DNA of 60,000 nt from Cristatella mucedo (taxonomy: Eukaryota > Bryozoa > Phylactolaemata > Cristatellidae): assembly GCA_009760855.2 (NCBI GenBank), contig WPIO01000044.1, positions 1,871,393 through 1,931,392 on the forward strand, read 5' to 3'. The notes beneath the pieces were generated by a model. The model was not told the DNA's origin. It did no database searches and saw only the letters and a list, made by a program, of their open reading frames with translations. A program made the position numbers and the translations under genes. Below are positions 34,151-46,150 of the stretch, in pieces; position 1 is the stretch's first letter; every line of letters starts with the position of its first letter.

Positions 34151-36011
34151 TGCTATTATGGAATAGGCACTCTCTTCGGCCAGTAAATGTATAAATAAAG
34201 AATTGGTATCGGCCAGAAAAATATTCTGCCACTAACACCAATCAGCACCTAAAAGCGACTTTGATACACTTGAGTTTCGGACCGCTGTTAAAACGATGCT
34301 GTACTCACCTGCGAAAAGTTGCACTTCCTCCGGGTTTGGAGCTGGCTCGTTAATTGTCGGAGACATACCAGTATGAGCAGATGTTGTCAGCCGTTAAACT
34401 TGCCATCCGGTATCGAGCCTCTCGTCGACCGACGTAACAGAGTAGCCGACCAGGAAGTAGCAGCCTAGTTCCACCCCTTCTTGAGAACCCTTTAGGTCGG
34501 CTAGACACTCCGTCCTAGGATCAGCAAGGTGCACGTGTCAGGTTATCCTGGCGAGGGTCGTTCAGGATGCTCAATCCGAGCGCTGAATAGCTCATCAATA
34601 GCTTATCAATCCGAATGTTGGTAGCTATGTGGCGGTGAGTGAGCTTGTCCTATAATATAAAGGCACAGGTAAGTTTTTGATATGCTAAGTATGTGGGCGT
34701 GGCCAGGTCCAATGCGGTTCAACTCAGCCGGACTCACTACTCAGCCGACCACCTGGCTCACTAGCAGCCTACCTCACTAGGCGCTGCAGTCAGACTGTAT
34801 CAGCTGACTAAGCCCAATTAAACACAAGTACAGTGGGTCATCTGTGGTTGTGTGATCCACTAGTCCTTCAGCGAGCCACTTCCTGCTTGTGCGTCGGCCT
34901 GTATGCACACTCTCCCCTCGCTCTCCTACCCCTTCTCTGTTTCTCTCCTGCTGCTCTGGACTCCTTACACGACGGCTACTACAATTTTACGTACGCTCGC
35001 TCGCTTGAGCCGCATGTGTACGAAACAGCCCTCGTCACCACCACAACTCACTTGTGGGTGAGACTTTGCTCCTCGTTTCGCCGTCACCACACGCTCGAGC
35101 CGTTACAAATCCATCTATTCTGATTAGTCAATCCTCGCATTCCCAGAGATCTATCGCGACGGCCCCGCCCCTGAAGGTAAACCACCGCAGCACGACAACG
35201 GCAAGCAAAGTGGCCGTGCAACCCAACTGTGCACAATCAATTACGCTATAAATGTAAAGTGTAAATCGATGCGATAAGCGTCTCCCAACTCGTAACAAAA
35301 GGGAACTCTATTGACGCCACCAAACGGAGTTGGTGAGGGTCGCGCCCTCGCCTGTGCGTACTGAACTCGCCTATGATCGCTAGCCGTCGCCCATGAGCCT
35401 CCCCCCTCCCCCACTAGAGCGCCGCGGCCGCGTTTGGACGTCCCTCGGCCCTGCCTGGCTTGCTTGCTTGGGAGCATTGTATCTATTTATTATGCGGCCA
35501 TGAACTGCGACGTCGCCAGCTGCCTGAACGACTTAGATGCGAGCAAGCGCGCTAAGCTTGGATTAACTGACCACGCTCTTAGAGGGTAATCTTTTCAGTC
35601 TGTCTCGGTCTCGGCCTGTCACGAACTTGTTAAAACCGTAACAGTGTGTACCCGGTTGCTCTAACCCGAAGCTCCTCAAGCCCCCTCGTTCCCTTGCTTC
35701 CGGAGCCATCCATTTAGCCCCACGTTGAAGCCGTATTCCGTGCTAGCGGCTAACAGACGTGCAGGGAGGGTCTACCAGCCTTTGGAGGCCATTACGATAA
35801 GCACGCTGGGCGCCGTCAGTGTACTTGTCTAGAGGGAAGCTAATATTTATCTTAGATAGGGCTGAACAGGCTGCTGGTCAGTCGGCAGCACGTACTTGCA
35901 GTCGGTCGGTTTCCAAACGAGCCAGCGTTTATATTTGGGGCCTATGCCCTGACAGGTCCTAAGAGCAATTCACCCATTGAGGCCTCCCCGAGCGCTCGGG
36001 GCGCTCAGCGA
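34151..36011. other. GC-richer unique stretch, no gene recognised
   Basis: Base composition rises from about 34300. Open frames at 34833-35251 (+) and 35241-35477 (-) have no motifs. A degraded LTR element or a CpG-rich regulatory region are both possible. I see no decisive signal. Confidence 0.3.
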
Positions 36012-36053
36012 GGGGCTCGCAGGTCGGGGCTCGCAGGTCGGGGCTCGCAGGTC
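36012..36053 (+). repeat. 14-base tandem repeat, three perfect copies
   Basis: GGGGCTCGCAGGTC occurs three times without a mismatch. Confidence 0.97.
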
Positions 36054-36347
36054 GAGCGAAGCAGCAACTGGGACTACACATATTGTTGAGACTGCCGAAC
36101 CTCAAACCGGCGGACGTTATTTGCAACTGCAGTGTAGCAACGCATTGCATTGCATTGGCAGGGATTTTGCATAGAACCCTAACAATTAATAGTACACAAG
36201 CTGAGTAATTGTACTACGCTTACCGTTCTCATATGTATGATGTGCGTCATTAGGATTACTTGACGTTGGCGCTGTACCTCGACGTTACAGTGAACTCGAC
36301 CATCTAGGACATTATGAATCCTTGTAGTGGCTGCTGCGACTGTCTAC

Positions 36348-36538
36348 CTGGTACCATTGAACCGCATGGGGAATTTTAATCTGTGCTTTCACATACTTGT
36401 TTATTTCATAGATTCTGGCAGTAGAAAGAAATAGAACTGTCACATGTACGATGGTAATTGACCTTGGTGGATGCTTCTGGCGAGAGGGTGGAGCCAAAAG
36501 TTGGCAAATATCATTGCTTTGCTTCACTGAATATCCGG
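36348..36538 (-). CDS. Candidate exon on the minus strand, unknown product
   Basis: The minus strand is open for about 63 codons between a possible acceptor (GGTCGCCGTCAG, exon from 36538) and a donor (TACCAG|GTAGAC after 36348). It contains DICQLLAPPSRQKHPPRS, then ITIVHVTVLFLSTARIYEIN and AVQWYQ. The acceptor has a poor pyrimidine tract. It is on the same strand and upstream of the CABIT exons, but its phase-0 donor does not fit the phase-1 acceptor at 27530 directly. I do not recognise a domain. Confidence 0.35.
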
Positions 36539-37519
36539 CTGACGGCGACCGTTAAGGAAGATGCCAATAAACGCAAGTCTTATAATAGCCCCGATTCTAT
36601 TTTAGCTAAATAACATATAAGCACACTTAGTTATAAATTGCGTATATATTAGACCAAGTTTCATAATTCTGTAGCAGCCGAAGATTTGGAATATTCGTCG
36701 GATATTTCTAGATCCTTAAATGGTGCCGATGGTATCATCGGCAATTTGATTTTCTTGTCGCAGGAATTTAGTGGCAGTTGATGGAAGAAGGTTAATAATG
36801 GGTTATACTACATAAGTGAGGCAAAAAGCACGCTTTATAGCAGCTCTGAACGCTCGTAGCAGAGCGGCATAGCTGAATTAATTCAAGTGCATAGGCGCTG
36901 TAACATCGATCAGCTCGCCGAAACCTCGGTACTGCTGCACAAATGGTTCTTCTTTATACAGCTGGGATAGCTGGGGTTGAGGACGGTTAGTAAAGTTAAA
37001 GACAGCGAGCGAGCAGTCCTTCACAGTGTGTCCTGCACCCGATAGCAGCTACTGAAGCTCTTGGATGCGACGCAACGACAATTGCCATTATTCTCTGACG
37101 ATCGACACGTGGCATGTCTGTGTCCTTGAGACATACATCAGAGATACAGTTCTCTGCGATTTTCATTACGTTACTTTGGATTGGTTTATTGATAAGGATT
37201 GGCTTGCAACTATTTTCAAGTAGAAAAACTGCTATATTATGCGACAACCCAATTGATTCAAATCGTTTGGTTGGATGTCAATTTTCTCATTCATGACTAT
37301 GCCGGTTCAACTTAATAATTCGTGGCAATAATAATAATACAACATTTGCATAGCATTCGAAGAGAATCGTACCCATTTTAAGTGTTTTTCGTAAGCAGGA
37401 AAGCAAGTATTTTAATTGTTTAGTCATAGCATGCCCAATTTCAGAATAAAAAAGCACGCGTAAGAGAAGTCCCAAGACTAAGTCAATGCTGTGAGAACAA
37501 TTACTTAGTAACGCTGGGT
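36539..37519. other. No gene recognised
   Basis: A minus frame at 36996-37247 is open for 83 codons and reads like protein in part, but it has no convincing splice sites. Confidence 0.35.
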
Positions 37520-38065
37520 GTACTCACATATAGACAGTTTCATCGTCATTCAATTGGATATAGTTTTCTGTCATCCAAGTGCGAATCTCAGAAATACATG
37601 CTGTAATGGGTTGACATATTTTGGCTTCCTGGAAGGCAGGAAAGAGTAAAAGCAAAGGTACAGCTTTGAGCCTTCTGTTTAAAAAATGAGAGCGTTGATT
37701 GCCCTTGATAAATGCATTGATAAGGGAGATACTATAAATAGAAAAAAGAAGTGGACCACACACAAATCACTGTAGGAGCCGTAAATTAAAAGCTCTTCGG
37801 ATTACTCTTGCCTGATAATATTAATGCTCTGACATCTCACGCTGAGATGAGACGTAAGCAATTGCTGTGCCGTGTCAGCAATGCCTAAACGAGATGACAG
37901 GTGTTCACAATGGACGTGGCGGTTAATAGTAGCAATAATTGCCGAGTAGTCCAGTGAAATTGGTAGAGACTCAGGTAAGTCACGAATCCGGTAAAGGTCG
38001 TCATACTCTCGTAACAGTGCTGACTTTTGAGTTATTAGTTCTTTAACCTGGGTGGAACTTACTTG
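37520..38065 (-). mobile_element. Old LINE, reverse-transcriptase part, 3' side of an insertion
   Basis: Antisense is a diverged reverse-transcriptase segment (CGPLLFSIYSISLINAFIKG, then ITACISEIRTWMTENYIQLN DDET). It continues past 38211 with the upstream part of the same element. Confidence 0.75.
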
Positions 38066-38211
38066 CTGTTATTCATTTTGTTTGTTTTTCAAGCATGATT
38101 TTACTTACCATTTAATTGCATTTCCCTTTGCAGCAAATGTAAAGCGCCTAGAAAGAGATTAAGTTCTCTGAGGGCGCTTTATCAAGTACATTATTATTAT
38201 TATTATTATTT
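38066..38211 (+). mobile_element. Short LINE tail inserted into the old LINE
   Basis: It starts at TTATTCATTTTGTTTG of the 3' UTR, then AAAGCGCCTAGAAAGAG...GGGCGCTTT and an ATT tail. The flanks TTGCT before and TTGCT after look like a 5-base target duplication within the host copy. It was inserted in the opposite direction to the host. Confidence 0.85.
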
Positions 38212-38460
38212 TTTGCTAAGTTTGAATTTGTTTATGTATGAGTTTAGCTGGTCTTTCATTACTCGCTGCCGGGTCTTTGATGTGAACGGTAGTAAGAAGA
38301 CTGGGCGAACGTTGTTCAAGTTCTCTCTGTCTAACGTTGATTTCATAGTGGGTGGCCTAGGGAGCAGTCTTTTTCAAGGAAGCCACGACAAGACCTGGAG
38401 CCAAGGACATATTCGTTATGACTTAGGCAGAGCAGTCACAATCCTCGTATTTTTCTAAGA
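38212..38460 (-). mobile_element. Old LINE, continuation upstream of the insertion
   Basis: The element's next part follows directly (TGAGTTTAGCTGG, then GTTCAAGTTCTCTCTG and GAGCCAAGGACATATTC), as antisense of the region before reverse-transcriptase box A. Homology fades near 38460. Confidence 0.75.
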
Positions 38461-38494
38461 TTGAGAGATAAGCTTCCAGAGGTATCAGTGGCAG

Positions 38495-39045
38495 GCTTAA
38501 TAATAATAATAATAATAATAATAATTCACTTGATAAAGCGCCCTCAGAGAACTTAATCTCTCTCTAGGCGCTTTACATTTGCTGCAAAGTGAAATGCAAT
38601 TAAATGGTAAGTAAAATCATGCTTGATAAACAAACGAAATGGATAATATGGTTAGGGGTGACATGCACAGGGTCAGCAAGCAAATGTGGTTAGTGGCAGC
38701 ATGCACAGTGTCAGCACCCATAAGCACATCAAGGACGAATCACAGGGACCCACTAAATGCTGTCCTAAATAGGTGTGTTTTTAGGTTCCTTTGAAATGTG
38801 GTCAGGTCAGGGGATGTTCTGACGCAGGTCGGGACGGAGTTCCAGGCTTTGGGAGCATATGAACTAAATGCACGGTCTCCAAAGGATTTGAGGTTTGTAC
38901 GAGGTATTTCTAGACTGTTGAATTCCGAAAAGTGGGTGGTACGATGCTTGGCCTGACGGGGTAGTATATCTGACAGATAGGCTGGAGCCAAAAAATGAAG
39001 GGACCTAAAAGTGAGCGACATAACCTTGAAGTCAATAGGCTTGAA
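38495..39045 (-). mobile_element. LINE copy, 5'-truncated, with tail
   Basis: It has an AAT tail, the hairpin, the 3' UTR and a C-terminal coding segment open for about 100 codons (IDFKVMSLTFRSLHFLAPAY, SFGDRAFSSYAPKAWNSVP). It is truncated at about 39045. Confidence 0.9.
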
Positions 39046-39173
39046 GGTGGACATTGAGGGAAGGCTAGTAGAACTTGCTTGAAGTTTAGAACTTGCGTCC
39101 CTAAGCCAACGTATAGTGTATACTGCTTCTAAAAACCATCTACGTTAGCTGGCATAGCCAGGTTGGTTCACTG
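39046..39173. other. Unique spacer
   Basis: No feature was seen between the LINE and the next SINE. Confidence 0.4.
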
Positions 39174-39345
39174 AGCCGCGATAGCACGGGAATTAAGGTG
39201 CTCCCTATTCACGACCGAGATTGTGGGTTTGAATACTGCGGTTGGGCAATCCTTTATTGCCAACTACAAGCGGCAGCGACATCCGATAAGGCTCTTCTGC
39301 CGCTATATAAATAAGGCTGTTGAATCAGCTAATATTGTGTGTGTG
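39174..39345 (+). mobile_element. SINE family 2 copy
   Basis: The head has a B-box, GTGGGTTTGAATACTGC, then the body GCAATCCTTTATTGCCAAC, GATAAGGCTCTTCTGCCGC and TATATAAATAAGGCTG, and the end GAATCAGCTAATATT. It matches 16715-16890 along its length. Confidence 0.85.
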
Positions 39346-39859
39346 CCTGTAGCTCAACCTTAAAGAGATATCTAATGGGAAATAAAAGAGTGACGAATCT
39401 ACTCTCACTAGGCGATATTTAGCTTTGGAAGTCAGCTCGGTGGTGGACAGATGTGATCGGTAGTGAGACATTCTGAATTTACCCGGTTCCAACTCTTTAA
39501 GTCTGCCCCTGCACATCATGGCCGAATGGTGGCTGATACAAAGTGCAAAGGTCGTGCAGCATACCCTTGACGTATTGACACACATGCAGGCGCAGTTATA
39601 CCCACGCAGCCATTCACGCTGCCATCCTGACTAAGATAATGCTTCTTTGTTCCATGAACGAGGAGTCTTTAGCTTCCCACGCCAAGCACTCCTATTCTGA
39701 TTGTTACACTTATATGGCTATTGGCTTCGATAGCAGGAATATGAAAGTGATTGTGTTCTCTGAGGGCACTATAACAAAAGTATTACTATAAGTATTTCTT
39801 ATAAGAAAAGTAATACCAAAGCATATCGCAACATGCAAAGGTATTTGAGACAAATGACC
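39346..39859. other. No gene recognised
   Basis: A minus frame at 39325-39585 begins inside the SINE and has no motif. Confidence 0.35.
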
Positions 39860-40231
39860 TGATTAGTTCATATGCTCCCAAAGCCTGGAACTCCCTCCCG
39901 ACCTGCGTCAAAACATCCCCTGACCTGACCACATTTAAAAGGAACCTAAAAACACACCTATTTAGGACAGCATTTAGTGGGTCCCTGTGATTCGTCTTTG
40001 ATGTGCTTATTCGTGCTGACACTGTGCATGCTGCCACTAACCACATTTGCATGCTGACCCTGTGCATGTCATGTCTAATCATAATATTCATTTTGTTTGT
40101 TTTTCAGGCATGATTTTACTTACCATTGGATTGCATTTCACTTTACAGCAAATGTAAAGCGCCTAGAGAGAGATTAAGTTCTCTGACGGCGCTTTATCAA
40201 GTGAATTATTATTATTATTATTATTATTATT
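39860..40231 (+). mobile_element. LINE 3' end with tail
   Basis: It begins at TTAGTTCATATGCTCCC, covering the last 40 codons, then the full 3' UTR, the hairpin and a long ATT tail (about nine units). Confidence 0.9.
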
Positions 40232-40258
40232 GGAGAGAGCTCTGCCCGTAGGGGGAGG

Positions 40259-40283
40259 CAGGCATGCAGTGCCTGCATGCCTG
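40259..40283. repeat. Perfect 11-base-pair hairpin
   Basis: CAGGCATGCAG, TGC, CTGCATGCCTG. It lies 28 bases after the LINE tail. Confidence 0.9.
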
Positions 40284-40831
40284 AGCAAAGAGCGAGCTTG
40301 TGACTATTCGCAGGCATAGAGCGATGTATGCTTCGAAGATAAGCAGTGATAGCAGGAAGGTCGTGTGAAGCCAGCTGAAATGTGCAGTTTTGATTCGAGT
40401 CAATTACCCAGGGAATGGTCCCTGGCAGCACGTGCCTGCTATTCACGTTACCGGAGGATTTTCGTTGGTGACCTGTTTCCAAAAGTATTTAATAAAGGAG
40501 GCGAAGCTTTAGCAGCTGGGAGAGCCGGCGTCAGAGAGAGCTGCAGTGTCAGCCGGAGACGGTGATTAAGCGTGAGAGCAGCCAGAGACTCAGCCCGAGT
40601 ATCGACGGAGCCAGCAGAGAATCGGCTAGCCAGCTGCTTACCGAAGCTTAGAGCCTGCGACAAGAACGGAGAGGGCACTCGCACTAAATGTAGCAAAAGC
40701 CTGTCCATTGTTGATGCATTGGTGGTTTCCTGTTAAGAAAAGTTGACTGTTGCATTCCAGTAATGGCCCAAACCTGTACAGCCCATTTAATAGACAAAGA
40801 GAATGCCCGAAACCTTAAAACTAGTAAGCTT
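40284..40831. other. No gene recognised
   Basis: A purine-rich stretch (40500-40680) with overlapping frames on both strands. Nothing identifiable. Confidence 0.35.
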
Positions 40832-41605
40832 ACTTGAAAACAGTCAAATCTACCTACTTTCCGCTACATAACATTGCTATATTTCGGGCTTGTTTAGATA
40901 AGGATACCACGTCTAAGTTAGTCCATGCATTCATGACATCCCGTCTCGACTTCTGCAACTCACTGCTTACTGGCCTACCGGCATGTGCGATCAGGCGATT
41001 ACAGCTGGTGCAAAACTCCTCAGCTAGGCTTGTCTGTCGTGAGCATGGCAGCTGCCATATCACACCACTTCTCGCCGACCTGCATTGGCTACCAGTCAAG
41101 CAACGGATTGACTTCAAGGTTTTGTCACTCACTTTTAGGTCACTTCAATCTGTGGCTCAAGCCTATCTCTTAGATCTACTCCCCCACCAGGCCAAGCATC
41201 GTACCACCTGGTTTTCGGAATCCAACAGTCTACCAATTCTCGTACAAACCTCAAATCCTTTGGAGACCATGCATTTAGTTCTTATGCTCCCAAAGCCTGG
41301 AACTCACTCCCGACTTGCGTCAGAACATCCCCTGACTTGACCACATTTTAAAAGAATTTAAAAACACACCTATTTAGGACAGCATTTAGTGGGTCCCCGT
41401 GATTCGTCCTTCGTGTGTTTATGCGTGCTGACACTGTGCATGTCACCCCTAACCATTTTATTCATGTTGTTTATCAAGCATGATATTACTCACCATTAAA
41501 TTGCATTTCCTTTTGCAGCAGATGTAAAGCGCCTAGAAACAGATTTGAGTTTTCTGAGGGTGCTTTATCAAGTGCATTATTATCATTATTGTTATTATTA
41601 ATTAT
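40832..41605 (+). mobile_element. LINE copy, 5'-truncated, with tail
   Basis: It has the C-terminal coding segment (KLVHAFMTSRLDFCNSLLTG, QRIDFKVLSLTFRSLQSVAQ) with a frameshift near 41240, then the 3' UTR with one of the two duplicated blocks missing, a hairpin and a tail. Loss of one block matches a deletion between the direct repeats. Confidence 0.9.
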
Positions 41606-41964
41606 ATTGCAATATGAAATTCTTTCTTCGCTTTGCAAGCTGGTTTATGGGAAATTTGCTACTGATAACAGTGGATAGTGAACTTTGCACAAGCCACTGC
41701 CGCTGATGCTATGCATTACCTGAGAAAGAGCATGCTAAATGCCTGGAGATGCTGTGACTGCATTGTAAAGTGAGTGCTCTGAAATATTTAATCTAACTTA
41801 TACCTTCTAGAGAACCTTTTTCTAGGCATTTTGAGGTAGATTGCAGTGGATTACCGTATTGATCTCTAGCCATCGCAACAGATTGCAGTGCATCGCCCGA
41901 CAATTGACGTGCAAAACAGCTAAAAAACGTGCCTTCTTTTAAAAAAGTGAAATTTCATATACCA
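41606..41964. other. No gene recognised
   Basis: AT-rich sequence without features. Confidence 0.4.
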
Positions 41965-42285
41965 TCAGATCTACTGCCCCACCAGGCAAGGCATCATACC
42001 ACCCGCTTTCGGAATTTAACTATTTAACTATACTTCGTACCAGCCCCAAATCTTTTGGAGACCGTGCCTTTAGTTCGTATTCTCCTCTGACAGTGTTGCA
42101 TGCTGCCACTATCCACGCTTGTATGCTGACCCTTTGAATGTCACCATTAACCATGTTACTCTTGTTGTTTACTGAGCTTCCTACCACTATCTACTCGATC
42201 GTGCTTCCTTTGCAGCAAGCAATTGTAAAGCACCCAGAAAGAGACTGATTTCTCTGAGATTGTTCTATCAAATGTATTAGTATTA
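41965..42285 (+). mobile_element. LINE 3' end, old copy
   Basis: Diverged coding end (CTACTGCCCCACCAGGCAAG), then 3' UTR pieces (GTTGCATGCTGCCACTATCC) and a mutated hairpin. An internal deletion removes the stop-codon region. Confidence 0.75.
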
Positions 42286-42711
42286 TAATTACAATGAGAA
42301 TCAGAGCTTCGCCTAGCCAATTTCTGGTCAATTTGTGATGGTTAACCAGGTCTTGCAGCTTTTGCCCGAGCCATTGCAATTCATTGCTATGTATTGGCCC
42401 GAAATTTTACGTTCGCGATAAGTTGAAACTATTTGGTTGCACTTTGTACACAGGTGTCTGTTAAATGTAGTCAAATAGCAGCATTGAGAACCCGATTTGT
42501 GAGTATTTTTGGCCGACTGCACTAGATTGAAGAATGTGTTCAAGTCGTTGCCGTTGGTTACTATCCGTTGTCCAAAGCTATACGAGCAAAATCTGTTAAA
42601 CGTATTCGGGTGTACTTTAATTACAGTTCGCTTTAATACGCGTTCAGAATTGAAAATTCGCGAAGCCTATTTCCGGTCGACTTGTGATAATAACATTATT
42701 AGTAATTTTAG

Positions 42712-42870
42712 CTGATTTAGCAGGCTCATTTGCTTAGCGATAGAAGAGCCTTGGCGGCAATCAGCACTGCTTGCAGTTGGGAATCAAGAATCTCCCCTGC
42801 CGGATTCAAACCATCAACCTCGGTCATGAATAGCTAATATCTTATCTCCTGAGCTATAACGAGTCATTTT
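42712..42870 (-). mobile_element. SINE family 2 copy
   Basis: On the minus strand it has a head with A-box-like TAGCTCAGGAGATAAG, a B-box GATGGTTTGAATCCGGC, and the body GCCAAGGCTCTTCTATCGC to GCCTGCTAAATCAGCTA. Confidence 0.83.
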
Positions 42871-43164
42871 CAGTTAATGGTAGTGGACTGCTGCTTTGGC
42901 CTGACCAATTGCTGTTGACAGCCATGCATTGCCTAATATTTACCCATGTTCCAATGGGTTAAAACATCTGGTTGCACTTTAGTTTACATTGAGCTGTAAT
43001 ATGTTCTCAAAGTTGGAGTATTAATAATTTGATTTGTAGCCTTTTTAGCATGCTTTGGTAGATTATGGTGTTGGCCAGGACCATTGTATTCGATTGAGGT
43101 GCATCACATGATAATTTCCTAGGAAATGTTGGCGAAATTTTGCGAGTAAACTAATAACAAAGAC
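42871..43164. other. No gene recognised
   Basis: AT-rich spacer. Confidence 0.4.
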
Positions 43165-43270
43165 TAGAGCAATAATAATAACACATTTGATCAAGCACCC
43201 TCAGAAAACTCAATCTCTTTATATGTGCTTTGCAATTGCTTCAAAGAAAGCACAGTAATATGCAATCCAA
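43165..43270 (-). mobile_element. LINE tail fragment, old
   Basis: An AAT tail, then AGCACCCTCAGAAAACTC and ATGTGCTTTGCAATTGC. This is a degraded hairpin of the dominant LINE, cut off after about 100 bases. Confidence 0.65.
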
Positions 43271-44019
43271 TTTATAGCTTTAAGTGAACAATTTCTGGTG
43301 GTTTGTGGCGAAACGACGAGCATTATGGTAGATTGTCGAATTGGACCCAAACTTTGCAGTCGATTGCAGTGCATTGGTTGAGGACGAACATGGACGAAGG
43401 CAAGAAAATGGGTGGCAGGTTTTTAACCTGAGTTCAATATTATATTAAATCTAAATCGAAGCTTAGCTTAGAGGATTACAGGATGATTTTCAATTGATCA
43501 GAGTGGATAGCTATATTTACTCAGTGCGTTATTTATCATGCATTGCCAGAGATCGCGAATTCTTAATAGCTTGAATGAACGTGAGTGTGCACTTGGCACA
43601 GGGAATATAATAGGTAATACAAATGGGAGCTTTGCAAACCCTCTTTTTGAGCATGTTGTGGCTTGTGAAACTGAGTTGGGGTATTTTCTTGGGCCATTGT
43701 AATCTATTTCAGAGCATGGAGCAAGAACTCCCATGCCAATTCTCATAAATTTTCGTGAGTATACTTTTCAGAGTTTGCAGTCGCATGCAATCTTAAAAGG
43801 GGCTTTTTGCATACGATTTCATCCCCTTTACGTTGCAACGCGGTGCATTGTGAAATGGCCCGGGCCGCAGCGGTCGATTGCAGTGAACTGCATTAAAACT
43901 CACTGGGAATGATGTGAAATTCTCTGGATGCACTTCAAATTTAGCGTGGTATTGTGAACAATTCAATTTTGTACTTTGCCCAGTGGATTTAGGGTAGATT
44001 TAAGGTGGATTAAATGATA
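43271..44019. other. No gene recognised
   Basis: A minus frame at 43498-43746 has no motif. Confidence 0.35.
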
Positions 44020-44735
44020 GGAATAACGATGCATTTAATATACCGCCCTCAGAGAACTCAATCTCTTTCTAGGCACTTTGCATTTGCCGCAAAGGAAGCT
44101 TGATTGAATGGTTATAGTACCACGCTCAATAAAGAACAAGAACAACAGGTTAGGAGTGGCATGCCCAGGTTTAGCATGCGAGCTTGGTTAGTGGCAGCAT
44201 GCAACAGTGTCAGCACGCCTAAGCACATGAAGAAAGAATCATAGGGACCCGGTAAATGCTGTGATAAATCTATGTGTTTTTAGTTTCTTTTTAAATTTGA
44301 ACAAGCCAGGAGATGTCGTGACGCAAGTCAGGAGTAAGTTCCAGGCTTTGAGAGCATACGTACTAAAGGCACGGTTTCCAAAGAATTTGAGATTTGTACG
44401 AGGTATGAATAAACAGTTCGATTTCGAACAGCGGGTGGTACAATGCTTAGCCTGGTGGGGGTAAATCTGATGGGTAGGCTGGAGCCAAAGAATGACAGGA
44501 CCTCAAAGTGAGTGACAAAACCTTGAAGTCGATCTGTTGCTTGACTGGGAGCCAGTGCATGTCGACGAGAAATGGTGTGATGAAGCAACTGCGATGGTCA
44601 CAACAGACAAGCCTAGGTGCAGAGTTTGCACCAGCTGTAAGCACCTGATTGCACAAGCCGGTAGACTAGCAAGCAGAGAGTTACAGAATTCAAGCCGGGT
44701 TGAAGTGGGTCGTTTTGGATTGCTACAGATTTTCA
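44020..44735 (-). mobile_element. LINE copy, 5'-truncated, old
   Basis: It has the hairpin, the 3' UTR and the C-terminal domain spread over several frames (LLVDMHWLPVKQQIDFKVLS, ISRCLQLVQ region). Frameshifts are numerous. The 5' end is at about 44720. Confidence 0.82.
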
Positions 44736-44736
44736 A

Positions 44737-44890
44737 GAATGATACGCTTAGGGGCGACACGCGAAGGGTCAGCATACAAGTTTGGTTAGTGCAGCATGCA
44801 CAGTGTCAGCACGCATAAGCACACAAAGAATGAATTGCAGGTACCCACTAAACGATGTGATAAATAGGTGCGTTTTAATTTCTTTATAAT
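44737..44890 (-). mobile_element. LINE 3' UTR fragment without tail
   Basis: A second piece of the same 3' UTR (GGGTCAGCATACAAG, CACAGTGTCAGCACGC) reaches the start of the coding end. It lacks the hairpin and tail, so it is probably part of an older copy into which the 44020-44735 copy inserted, or a rearranged one. Confidence 0.65.
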
Positions 44891-44949
44891 GGGCAGTTTT
44901 TTAACGTCTCCTAGAATATTCGTCGCACCCACAGTAAACGCCCAGGATG

Positions 44950-45250
44950 TCACCAACAATCAAGCCTCCGATCCAGGAGGTAACCTTTCTGTGTATATTC
45001 GGCATTTCCTAAGAAATCTAGCAATTCCCCACAATATGTTGGAGCTCGAACCTCTGGAGGTACTACTTCGATGTTAATCCATGCCCTAGCAAATACCACA
45101 TGTGCACATTTAAGTAAATTATCTCTAAGGGGAGTGTTTCTGCAATCATCTGCCATAAGTGTACTTACTGGATGGAAATCAAGTTCTTGCTGCCATGGTT
45201 TAGTCGTACCGATTGGGTTATTAAACATGTTTGGTAAGAATGAAGTGTTG
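44950..45250 (-). CDS. Unidentified minus-strand frame, possible exon
   Basis: Open for about 100 codons, with balanced amino-acid content (MFNNPIGTTKPWQQELDFHP near the start, then WINIEVVPPEVRAPTYCGEL). No domain recognised. It ends at a stop near 44950 and could be a single-exon remnant, a transposon fragment or chance. No convincing splice signals were found. Confidence 0.25.
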
Positions 45251-45884
45251 GGAAGTTATTCTCCAAATTAAGTATGTTAACTTGTAAGTTTGTTGCATAT
45301 AACGATGCGTCACAAGCGTCACTAAGAAAAGCAATATCGCAGCTCAGCTAATAAAATACAAAGTATCTCTTAGGCCAGGCAATAAGTAATTGATACAATG
45401 CACAGACTTACATACGCCATAAAGATTCATTTCCAAAAAATAATAAAGTTTGATTATATTTTTTTATATGCATAATCCAATGCGACTGGTTGACATTTTG
45501 CAAGTCATGCAGAAAACGGTTTGAAACAAGCGCTAGAGACCGAGCTAAGATCAATCAATCAGGTGCTGTAAGGCTTAATAGGTCACTTACAGGCTGTCAA
45601 ATCAGTACAACAGCACAAACGATAATAACAAATTTCTCTAGCACCCACAGTTAACTAAATATTTATATAGGCACTTTACTTAGGCTCTGCAAATACACTG
45701 AGACTAACATTAAAACTGTACAAAGACACTGAGACGTGACCATCTCATGTCCCATTGGTACTTTGTGTACTGCTCTACCAAGAGGCTCAACACTCTACAG
45801 TGGATAAACGCAGAGCCGCATCTTATAAAAATAAAACAAAATTTGCCTGACCCATATGGAGAACTAAATCTTTCTCAATCCTTC
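45251..45884. other. No gene; possible very old LINE tail
   Basis: At about 45622-45700 AGCACCCACAGTTAACTAAA and GGCACTTTACTTAGGCTC resemble a decayed minus-strand LINE tail. Confidence 0.3.
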
Positions 45885-45985
45885 ACTGCCCACTGCAAGC
45901 GGCAGTGATAGCCGTTAAGGATTGTCTGCTGATGTATAATTATGCAGCTATATAAGAGAGACAGCTGAACCATTGAACCCTAATT
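45885..45985 (+). mobile_element. SINE family 2, partial copy
   Basis: Body and tail only (CACTGCAAGCGGCAGTGATA, GCAGCTATATAAGAGAGAC, AGCTGAACC). The tRNA-like head is missing. Confidence 0.65.
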
Positions 45986-46009
45986 TGTTTACCTTCTCTA
46001 GTCATTTTA

Positions 46010-46150
46010 CATGTTGTAAGGTAAACAAATCAAAATGGTTAGCGATAATAAGCACAGCGTCAGCACGCATGAGCACAAACAGAAAAATTCACCAAGTACC
46101 CCAGAAAATGCTGCAATGACCGCTTGCGTTTTTGACTTCTTTTTAGATGT
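46010..46150 (-). mobile_element. LINE 3' UTR fragment, old
   Basis: AAATGGTTAGCGATAATAAG, CACAGCGTCAGCACGCATGA and ATGCTGCAATGACCGC match the dominant LINE's 3' UTR with many substitutions. Confidence 0.6.

Noticed and set aside
36012-36053. CRISPR-like array (also the TCGG and CT-spacer arrays)
   Set aside because: No unique spacers between repeats, and the context is a eukaryotic genome.
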